Below are positions 20,789 to 31,000 of a stretch of 64,000 bases of DNA, in pieces. The stretch lies in NCBI GenBank assembly GCA_945859605.1, contig OX243821.1, positions 442,001-506,000 of the forward strand, in the 5' to 3' direction. The translations under genes were made by a program, and so were the position numbers. Under the pieces are notes generated by a model, which saw only the letters and a list, made by a program, of their open reading frames with translations, was not told where the DNA came from and did not search any database. Within the stretch, counting starts at the first letter, position 1. Each line of letters begins with the position of its first letter. Origin of the DNA: Lumbricus rubellus (lineage: Eukaryota > Annelida > Clitellata > Crassiclitellata > Lumbricidae).

Positions 20789-22666
20789 ATGGAAGAAAGT
20801 CATTACAGTTGCCAGATATGCCAAAAATCATTTGGTGGAAATGGTGCCCTGAAAATGCACACGAGACTTCATAGTACTGGAGAAACACCATACAGGTGTC
20901 ATCTATGTATGGAGTCTTTTAATAAAAATTGTAACCTGAAAACGCACATGAAAATCCATACTGGAAAAACACCATACTGGTGTCAACTATGTCTGAAGTC
21001 ATTTAATGAAAATAGTCATCTGAAAAGGCACATGAGAATTCATACTGGCGAGAAACCAAGCAGTTGCCAGATATGTCGGAAATCATTCACTGGAACTGGT
21101 AACCTGAAAATGCACATGAGAATTCATACTGGAGAGAAACCATACAGTTGCCAGATATGTCAGAAATCATTTAGGGGAAGTAGTAACCTGAAAACGCACA
21201 TGAGAATTCATACTGGAGAGAAACCATACAGTTGCCAGATATGTCAGAAATCATTTAATGAAAATGGTAACCTGAAAATGCATATGAGAATTCACACTGG
21301 AGAGAAACCATACATTTGCCAGATATGTCAGAAATCATTTAATGGAAGTAGTCACCTGAAAACGCACATGAGAATTCATACTGAAAAAACACCGTACAGT
21401 TGCCAGATATGTAAGAAATCATTTAATGGAAATGGTAAACTGAAAAGCCACATGAGAATTCATACTGGAGAGAAACCACCATACAGTTGTCAGATATGTC
21501 AGAAATCATTTAATGGAAATAGTCATCTGAAAATCCACATGAGAATTCATACTGGAGAGAAACCACCATACAGTTGTCAGATATGTCAGAAATCATTTAA
21601 TGGATATAGTCATCTGAAAATCCACATGAGAATTCATACTGGAGAGAAACCATATAGTTGCCAGATATGTCAGAAATCATTTAACGGAAATGGTCAACTG
21701 AAAACGCACATGAAAATCCATACTGGAGAGAAACCATTCATTTGCCAGATATGTCATAAATCATTTAAGGAAAATGGTCAGCTGAAAACGCATATGAGAA
21801 TTCATACTGGAGAGAAACCATACAGTTGCCAGATATGTCAGAAATCATTTAATGAAAATAGTCATCTGAAAAAGCACATGAGAATACATACTGGAGAGAA
21901 ACCATACAGTTGCCAGATATGTCAGAAATCATTTACTGGATCTGGCAACCTTAAAATGCACATGAGAATTCATACTGGAGAGAAACCATACAGTTGCCAG
22001 ATATGTCAGAGATCATTTAAAGGAAGTAGTGACCTGAAAACGCACTTGACAATCCATTCTGGAGAAAAATCATACAGGTGCCACCTATGCCAGAAAGGAT
22101 TTACTCAATGTGGTGCTTTGAAAACTCACATGAGAACCCATAGTGGTGAAAAACCATACATTTGTGAGATTTGTAATAAGAGATTCAAGACAATTGAAGG
22201 TTTAAAGTATCATAGAAGAACTCATGCAACCGAGAAGCAACACAGACGCAATAATATATCTTATTCCAAGAACAGTTCTTCATCAAAGCAGTTTGAAGTC
22301 CATTCAGAAACTGGGCCGCAGGATATTGAAATTGGAACTGATGTAATTTCTAACGTGTCTGACCGTTTTGTCGAATATAGTAAAGCTGGTTGCATTGATG
22401 CACCGGACAAAAGTTTCTCAATGAACACATGTCCGGATTCAAGTGGAATGGCAAGTCTTTTGTCAAAATATAAAGATAGTGAATACATTTCAATGAGTAG
22501 ACTCAACTTGTCTGTGGATGCAAATACATGTTTTTCAAAATCATTTGGATGTGGGATATGTGACGAATTGCTTGAAACATGGAAGGAGTTTGTAGAGCAT
22601 TGTTCTGGCCATGAATTGTTTCCAACTAATGACTTTGCTTTATTACCTACACAGACTTTTTATTGA
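20789..22666 (+). CDS. Intronless C2H2 zinc-finger protein (625 aa)
   Basis: One uninterrupted frame encodes 17 classical C2H2 fingers (C-x2-C-x12-H-x3-H, residues about 6-487), most with the HTGEKP(Y) linker. It continues with a Ser-rich linker and a degenerate eighteenth finger (CGICDELL...FVEHCSGH) near the C-terminus. The ATG at 20789 is chosen because it is the first in-frame methionine; the first finger begins five residues later. The fingers are very alike (repeated SCQICQKSF and LKxHMRIH), a sign of recent internal duplication. Linkers before fingers 9 and 10 carry one extra Pro (EKPPY). No KRAB, BTB, SET or ZAD domain is visible. A DNA-binding nuclear transcription regulator is the family expectation; the target is unknown. 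The absence of introns could reflect retro-origin or the usual single-exon finger array with an upstream non-coding exon. Confidence 0.9.
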   Translation: MEESHYSCQICQKSFGGNGALKMHTRLHSTGETPYRCHLCMESFNKNCNLKTHMKIHTGKTPYWCQLCLKSFNENSHLKRHMRIHTGEKPSSCQICRKSFTGTGNLKMHMRIHTGEKPYSCQICQKSFRGSSNLKTHMRIHTGEKPYSCQICQKSFNENGNLKMHMRIHTGEKPYICQICQKSFNGSSHLKTHMRIHTEKTPYSCQICKKSFNGNGKLKSHMRIHTGEKPPYSCQICQKSFNGNSHLKIHMRIHTGEKPPYSCQICQKSFNGYSHLKIHMRIHTGEKPYSCQICQKSFNGNGQLKTHMKIHTGEKPFICQICHKSFKENGQLKTHMRIHTGEKPYSCQICQKSFNENSHLKKHMRIHTGEKPYSCQICQKSFTGSGNLKMHMRIHTGEKPYSCQICQRSFKGSSDLKTHLTIHSGEKSYRCHLCQKGFTQCGALKTHMRTHSGEKPYICEICNKRFKTIEGLKYHRRTHATEKQHRRNNISYSKNSSSSKQFEVHSETGPQDIEIGTDVISNVSDRFVEYSKAGCIDAPDKSFSMNTCPDSSGMASLLSKYKDSEYISMSRLNLSVDANTCFSKSFGCGICDELLETWKEFVEHCSGHELFPTNDFALLPTQTFY

Positions 22667-22899
22667 AGACACTTAAAAGTCAAAAACAATTTTAATTCAA
22701 GTTAACGTAGAGATGCTATGGAACTGCTAGGTTACGTGCATGCATGTATAGTTCTGTTTGTTAGTGCCACATTCATTTCGGAATATTTATACTGTATTCT
22801 TTCTCGTTTAGAGACTCATGAAGAAAATATTTATGAGATGTTGCACACTTTCCACCCTATTTAAGAACCTCTTGTTTTTGACCAATTGGTAGTCCGAGA

Positions 22900-23905
22900 T
22901 AGAGCCATGCGCCGACTTGATAGTGTCGGCGGCGGCGCGCCGGTCATTTTTGGTCGGCCGCGGCGGCGCGCCGACCAACAAAAATCGGCGGCGGCGGCGC
23001 CCTCGAAATGTCGGCGGCGCGGCGTCGTTGGATTATTGTTCAAGCGTCGCATACTTATTTTAAAAGTTGATACACAAGCAACCTACAAAAAATTTGCGTG
23101 TTCGGCCATTATTTTGACAGTTATCTGGTCTTTAATCAATATCCGTGAGAAACAATTGTTCTCAGAACAGACGTTCATTTAGAAAATTATACAAAGACTG
23201 GATTAAAAACAACCTTGACGTTTTAATATTTAGGCCTCCAGCTTACACGTAACCTACTAATAGAAGCTAAAGAACTGTTTGTTCAGTGGCGATGCTACCT
23301 GCCTATTCTACTCTTGGTCTGCCTTATGACCCTCCAAAAATACTTTGCGATTTTTAATATCTTCTTTAGGCCTACACTTAAATTCCTCGATCTGCCGAAT
23401 GAGGCCCATTTTCTCGACGCAATCTGCTGAAATTGTATAGTTGTAACTTGTACGCATGCAGATTGATTGATTGATGCATACAAGTACGCATACATACATG
23501 CACTCATACATGCATGCATGCATACATACATACATACAATACATACAACACAATTCTTTTTACCATTGTTGCTGCTTTAAGTCAAATCAAATCACAAGAT
23601 GAACAAAAGTTTAAACGTTAGGCGCAGTGTTACAAAAGTCAAAACGAGGAAGTAACATCATAGGTTTCATAGCATTGCCGCAAAATCGCCAGAAAAACTG
23701 GAAGTACATACGAAAAAGAATTTACTTCGCACTGACGCAACAATGTTTTTAGCGAAATAATGCAAGAGTTGAAAAATTGAATAAAAAGAAACAGACGAAT
23801 CAACGTGGCATCGGCGGCGCGCCGAAAAATTTTTGGCGGCGGCGCCGGCGCGCCGACCCAAACGATTCGGCGGCGCCGGCGCCCACGAATTGGCGCAGAG
23901 TTCTG
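22900..23905. mobile_element. hAT-like TIR element with GC-rich arms (family K, about 1 kb)
   Basis: GTCCGAGA flanks both sides (22892-22899 and 23906-23913). The ends TAGAGCCATGCGCC and, complemented, CAGAACTCTGCGCC match at 10 of 14 bases. Inside each end lies about 100 bp of CpG-rich GGCGGCGCGCCG-type sequence, inverted relative to the other. The centre is AT-rich with a (CATA)n stretch near 23500 and no coding capacity. The arms resemble family J in style but not in sequence. Confidence 0.6.
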
Positions 23906-24074
23906 GTCCGAGAGTTAAACATATAGGCCTATGTTGGCCTAATGTAGCCTATATTAGTTTAATTTAAAAAACAACAGGGCTATCACCAATTCCAAAATTA
24001 TTTGGTCCTGGTTAAGTTTCTACCAGATGTTGTATGTCGGAACAGGGTGAAAATTGCCGGGGTTGGTGTTTTAA

Positions 24075-24200
24075 CCACCCCCAGTCTTTCTTAGAGCCCC
24101 ATAGTAATCATGTTTTTGACACCTCAATCCCAAGTGGAGCATAGTCCACCACAGTTATTTTTTTCTCGCACTGTCGGAGTATCCTACATGGGAGAAGTAT
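24075..24200 (+). repeat. Dispersed repeat family P, copy
   Basis: It contains TTCTTAGAGCCCCATAGTAA followed by CCCAAGTGGAGCATAGTCCA, the same layout as at 13228-13565. 23914-24490 is otherwise empty of recognisable features. Confidence 0.5.
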
Positions 24201-24489
24201 CGTGAAGTTAAACCCCGGTTATCTTAGAATGTTGTTACAATATGACACACAGTCAACTCTCGGGACCAAAGATGGATTTACAGATAGAAAATATGTAAAC
24301 CACAATTAAGAGAAATATACGGTTGAAAAGATCGATCGGCACTGATTGACCAGAACCAGAGAAAAACGAGTCCATGAACCGAACGTGTTAGGCAGCTAGT
24401 CGAGAGGGATTGTGTTATCGGTAGTTTCAAAAGCGGCATTATCATTAGGCCTAGCATAGAGCGACAATCGAATGGCATAGCCAGGTTAA

Positions 24490-24905
24490 CAGCCTACAAA
24501 CGTCGACTTTAGCGTCGTAAATTATTTGCCATTGCATAGGTTTCAGCGTTGGTCGAATACAAGTCCGATTGACGAAAAGAATTCTTTACAAATAGAAGTC
24601 GGATTGATGAAAGTAATTTCTATTGAGATAGAAAAGGCATTAATGAAAACAATCTTGCTGAATTTGAAGCTGGATCGATGAACAATAATTTTAAATTAAA
24701 TATAAGTTATATTGATGAAAAATATTTGCTGACGAAATAAAAGCGGGATTGATGAAGCAAATTCTTGCGTAAACAGCATACAAACGTGGTAAACAGAAGC
24801 TGGATCGATTGAAAGGATTCTCGCCAAACTAGAAGTTTGATAAATTAAAAATAACAATGCTGCAACGAACGAATAATTTACGACGCTAAAGTCCACGTTT
24901 ACCAA
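24490..24905. mobile_element. TIR element family N, copy 1
   Basis: The ends carry inverted copies of GACTTTAGCGTCGTAAATTA (24504 on plus, about 24890 on minus). The interior is a degenerate tandem of GAAG(C/T)(T/C)GGATTGATGAA units. Exact termini and target duplication are unclear. A second copy sits at 58816-59070. The SRP68 start is only about 140 bp beyond, so this element abuts or overlaps its promoter. Confidence 0.55.
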
Positions 24906-25043
24906 AATTTGATTTGTAGGAAAAAGCTATTTTAGTCATTGGGTAAAAATCGTGACTCGCTAATGGTAGATTGTAACATTATTTTTGAAAAAGAGACTCT
25001 TTAAAAGCGTATTCTCTTTGGTACAGAGTTAGTTGTTTCCAAG

Positions 25044-28000
25044 ATGGCGGATACAGAACGTGATATTAATATGTCAGAAAATGATCTCGACCCGCAGACG
25101 GTGGCAGATAAAGAAAATCTGAAGGATTGTTTTACCCTCGAAGGTGCAATGACAATCAAGTTTTCGAAAAGCATTTAGATTTCGCGTTTTATTGTAGCCT
25201 CAGAAATTAATTTTAGATTTCGAGCTGTGTGCAGATGGTACACGACTGCAGAAACGCCGGCGTGGGCGCCAGATGGTAGCAGTTGCAGGCAGATGATTGT
25301 CATTAAAAAATTGGGATAATATTATGATTAGTTTATTAATGATTTTATTGTTCATATGGTATCATTTACGATCTCGTTAATTATGTTAAGACATGTACGT
25401 TTGTAGGAAGGTTTCTGTTTGATGTGTGCGAATTTGGAAGCATCTGGTTTATCATACTCCCTGCATTTGCTCTGTGGTTAAGATTTAAATATCTATCTAT
25501 TTTGTGGTGCTGTCGTTTTCATTGCAAAGCATAAACCTAGGACCAGCAGATGAAGAAACTTTAGAACAACAGTTGCACTATAAATCACAATGGCAGGCGA
25601 TTTAATTGTTAAAGGAATGGTCTGTGGTAAATTATCTTGCCTCATAATTTCATATTTGCACTGTTTACTCGTATAATCAACAGTGGTAAGCTTTTCAACA
25701 GATTTATTGAAGATATAATTATTTAGTGCTTTGAGTTAATTTAGTTTTTTTCTTTGTTTGCAGTCTTGCAGGTTGTGAAGGAGGCTCAGCTGCAGCACGG
25801 CTTGCGACATGGCGACTACCAGCGATACAGGTGAGGAGACATTTTGTTTTGTCTCACAGGGGCAGCGCTGGCTTAAACCAAAATGGTGACCCAGGCAAAG
25901 CATGCAATTTGGCTCCCCAGACAAAGTGTACATTTGACACCCCAGCCAGAGTATGGGCTACACTTGGCGTTATCAAGATTCCCATTCAATTGTAATTTAA
26001 ATATTACAATTTTTTTATTAGCGCACCGAAGGCTGGTTAATTTTCAATTTTGCGGAGCATGTTTGTGAGTGTAGAACTATTAAAGTACACTTTTGTGGAA
26101 ATGGTGCTCCCTAGACCTTGGCACCCTAGGCAACTGCTGATCAAGCAAGAGACACAGAGAGACTGTCTGTGTATCTCTCTCTGTCTATCTGTGTCTGTCT
26201 GTCTGTGCCTGTATGTCTGTCTGTATGTCTGTCTGTGTCTGTATGTCTCTGTCTGTGTCTGTATGTCTCTGTCTGTATGTGTCTATATGTCTGTGTCTGT
26301 ATGTCTCTGTCTGTATGTCTCTGTCTGTATGTGTCTATATGTCTGTGTCTGTATGTCTCTGTCTGTCTGTATGTCTCTGTCTGTCAGTGAGTGTTGCTGA
26401 TGTCTGCTGCTGAGTGTCTCTGTCTGTTTGTATGACTCTGTCTGTGTCTGTATGTCTTTCTGTCTCTGTGAGTGTTGCTCATGTCTGCTGAATGTCTGTT
26501 ACTTTGTAGACAATACTGCGCTCGTCGGATGCGAAGGATTCGGAAGGTGTTGCATTTTCCACAGGGAACAAAACATAAAGTTCAGCCGAAGAAAATCACT
26601 CCGGAACTACTGAAGGATTCCAGGTGAATGTCTCAAGCTTTTGACCTTACCTGTGCTGTCTCAGTTCTTTACCTGTTCCTTAGATGTGTCCTTTGCCTGT
26701 CCCTTAGATGTCCTTTGCCTGTCCCTTAGATGTGTCCTTTGCCTGTCCCTTAGATGTCCTTTGCCTGTCCCTCAGATGTCCTTTGCCTGTCCCTTACTTT
26801 TCCAACTACATGTCCTTTATATGTCCCATACCTCTGCTACGGCCTTCATTTCATGCATTCAATATGCACCAACACATCATGTTATGAATTATTTGAGTCT
26901 CTGAGGGAAGGAGAATGGAACCTGGACACTCTCCACCTTACAGGTCTGTGTTTTGCAGGCTGTCTGCTCTGCTACTAGTTAAGATAATTTGTGTTCTTGT
27001 GAGATTTGTTTCAATTGCGTAACTGTACACTGCAACCTGTTGTTTTCTGTCAATAAAGAATATTATTATTACTATTATTATTATTTTACCCGAGGTATTT
27101 ATGAATCTATTCTATGTAGTTAGTGGTACTTGTACTCTGTGCATTGTGTGAACGTGCCTCTGAATGCAACTGCATTAAATCTTTGAGTGCAAATGGATAA
27201 CCGCTGGAATTATTATCATTATCGGCTCTCAAATATGATCGCCCAATGATTTACATTTCAAAGTGCTTTCTCTTGCTGTCAGAACCTGACATGTCTCAGC
27301 CAGTGAGAACCAAATGTTACAATTCTGGCGAGCCAGCTAAGTCCCAAGAGATCACGTGAACCTTAAAAAACAATTGAATTATTTCTTATTTGTTTGTCGA
27401 GGTGTTTGTATTTGCCGTTGGTCGACGCGGAACGTGCATGGGCGTTTGCGATGCAGTTGAAATCGGAGGCGAATACGGAGCCAAGGAAGAAGTTCCACAT
27501 GATCAGTCGCCTGCGAAAAGCAGTGAAGCACGCTGAAGAACTGAAGAAGCTCAGCGAAGGAGGCAGATATGACGCTCGCACGAAACTCGAAGTACAGGTG
27601 AGAAAATAATGACGATGTTGATACAGGTGAGGAATGTGACGATGTTTACAGGTAGATGTTGATTGGATGCGGAGGTGTAGGGGGTATGTTCGGTGCCTTG
27701 GAGTTGGAAGGTTTCGGGTTTGAACCCACCTCAAGCCGCTGCCGCGTAGGGACCGTGAGTTACTATATTTATTATGATTATTACTGTTATCAGTTCATTT
27801 GTAATTATTAAGTATTGAATGAATCCGTGCATGAATAATAACGAAGGAAGATGGCCCAGGGTAGTATAAGCTAATTAGCTTTTTCTCGCTTCTTGGCACT
27901 GCCTTGTTGGGACTTTTTGGGTGGAAGTTTTCCATTGCAGTAAGTGGCCTAGGTTCATCTGGACCACAGAGAAAAGTTTGAAGACAAAGTCACATTGTTT

Positions 28001-31000
28001 CTCAATGCATTGTCAATCTGGTTTGTTGTTGCTCTGTCGTAGGCATACAGTTCGTGGATGAGAGGTCTGCTTGACTTTGAATCGGAAGATTGGAGAAATG
28101 CGATGGAGAATTTCAGTGAAGCTAAGTGCGTCGTAAATGAAACATTATAGAGCTTAGAAATGATGACAGATTTTATGTATTGTGATAATTTTAAGACGCT
28201 ATTTGAGTTAACGCTACTATTACGAAATATATTATTAATGTTTTAGTTTTATTATTTGTATTATTTATCATGGTATTAGTCTTTTTTATTTTTATTGGGT
28301 TTATGCTGTTGATGTTGTAAGTATTATTAATATTATTACTGTTAGTCGGTTTTTTATACAATTTAAATTATTTTTTAGTAGTAGTAGTTAAGTAGTTGTA
28401 TTATTGCTATTGGTAATAGTTTTTAAGAATTGTATTTTCTTTATTAATTTTATTGTTATTATTATTACTGATATTTTAATTTTTTAGCATTATCAAGGCA
28501 AAAATAATATTTGTATTTTCTTTATTGGTTTTATTGTTATTATTACTGATATTTTAATTTTTTTAGCATTATCAAGGCAAAAATAATCTTTGTATTTTCT
28601 TTATTGGTTTTATTGTTATTATTATTACTGATATTTTAATTTTTATGCGTTATGTCGTTTAGGACGATCTACGAGAAGTTGTCGGAGGCTGTGAGCGATG
28701 AATCGCGAGAGACGTACGTTCAGAGATGTCAGGAGATCTCACCAAACATTCGATATTGTGAATACAACATCGGAGATAAATCAGCGGCTGATGATCTCAT
28801 CCGCATGAGAATGGAAGTCGGAAGAGAAGACCCAATGACATCACGACTTGACGTCAGTTCAATCAGACAATCAGTCAATAAATTGATCAGTCAAACAGTC
28901 AATCAATGAGTAAATCAATGAGTAAATCAGTCAGTCAATCAAATCATTCAAACCGTCAGTCAGTCAATCAGTAAATCAATCAATCAGTAAATCAATTAAA
29001 CCGTCAATCAATCAATCAGTAAATCAATTAAACCGTCAATCAGTCAGTCAATCAAATCATTCAAACCGTCAGTCAGTCAATCAAATCAGTCAATCAGTAA
29101 ATCAATCAATCGAAATTTATATCATTTAATAATTTCGAAAATTTATATAGTGTCCCTTCAAGAAGCCTACTGAGAGGCGCTCCCATCCCAGCTGGGGCTA
29201 CAAAGAGAGGTCTTCAGCAACTGGTAGAAAGGGGCAAATTATTTTTCGAGGTAGTAAGCACAGTGCAGGTGGAAGCCCGTTCAATGTGGATGGACTAACA
29301 GTAGAGAAGGCTCGACGCTGTCTGGTATTATTGTTATTATATTGATGATTGTGATGATGATTATTATGATGAAATTGATGATGATTGTGGATAGTGGTGG
29401 TGATTATCAATCATTATTATTGTGATGATGATGATGATGGTGATTTTATTCTTATGATTTTGATGATGATATCATTATTATGATGTTGGTGATGATGATT
29501 ATTATAATGATGATGATAATGTTGATGATGATGATTTTTATTGTTGTGATTTTGATGATGATGACAATGATGACGACGACAATGATGATGACAACGACAA
29601 CAACAACGATGATGATGATGTTGTCGTAGGAGTTGATCGAGAAGACTCGCGAGCGTCAGTCGGTGACGTTGTCAGAGGTCGTGTGGTTGGGTCGTGCGAT
29701 TCCAGTAAAGAACGAACAAGTGCGACTGCTGCTGCTTAGCATCCAACAGAACGCTAAGCAACTCGCGGAAGCGGCATCAGTGGAACTGAAGTTGTCTCTG
29801 TACGAGAGCATCCTCAAGGAACTCATTGAAGCGCAACAATCGGTCAAGGAGGAACTCAAGGATGACCCTGTGAGCAACCAACCATAATATCCTCTTTTAC
29901 AAAGTCACTACTCTATAACTGTAATGAATCGGTAATTTGGTGTTGATCTAGCTCTTCTTTAACTCTTGGACTCTTAGTCCCTCACTCGCTGGCTACTATT
30001 ATACTACTATTACTACTTTCAAATCTCGACTGAAGACATATTTGTATTGTCAGGCGTACCTTTGACTAATTGCGTTTGTGTTTTGTAGAGGCGCCTTTGT
30101 AACAGCATGGGCTGTGTTACGGCGCCTTAGAAATTGTCGTCATTTTTATTATTTCGGGCCCGGTAGTTTAGTAGAAAACACGCTGGCGAAGAGAGCAAGA
30201 GTTTGCGCCCCATAGGGCGGACATGCTTTGTAGGCTGCTCTCATGCTATTAGCGCCAATTATTGCAGTCTCTTCTGTTAGTAGTTAAAATTTATGTCTTC
30301 TGGAATTTGCGTTCTTCTGAATTGTTTAAATTGCATAATTGTACGCTGTTACCAGTTATGGTCTGTTAACCAGATTGTTTCAATAAAGAAAATATTATTA
30401 CGCCACTGTTTTTGCATACTTAATATTCTTTGTTTACTCTGTAGTTGCAATTTATAAGAAGTTATGTAGCACCATTCTCGGAACCTGATGATGTTGAGGC
30501 TTGTTTTTCCAAATAAAGAGACAAGTTGGAGAGATTCAATGTGGCGTGTGTACAACCTAAGCAAAGACTTACAATTAGATATATAAGTATATATATGGAA
30601 AACTGTTCTTTTGTTCATTTTACACATTTAAAGCTTCTTTTAATCAATAATATTTTCGCTCCAACGATTCTCTTGTCTTGCGTAGATATTCCGTGCAGCG
30701 ATCCGTGGCCAACCGGTGGAGGGCAAGGTGTCGAACGCGATTTACCTGCACACCTACCTGGCGTACCTGAGGCAGATGAATACGATGGAACGCAATCTGC
30801 TGATGGTGGAGTCGCTGAAGAGCGGAAAACTGGAAGATGGAAAGAAGAATCGACCGCAGGACTTTGCGAGACTCTATGATGTCATCATTCAGGTGGAGAA
30901 AAGAAAATAGGATGTCGATTGATCTATTTAACTTTTTTGTAACTTTTTTATAGGCTAACTTTTTACAAGGGCAGATAATGGAAGACAATGAATAGAAAAG

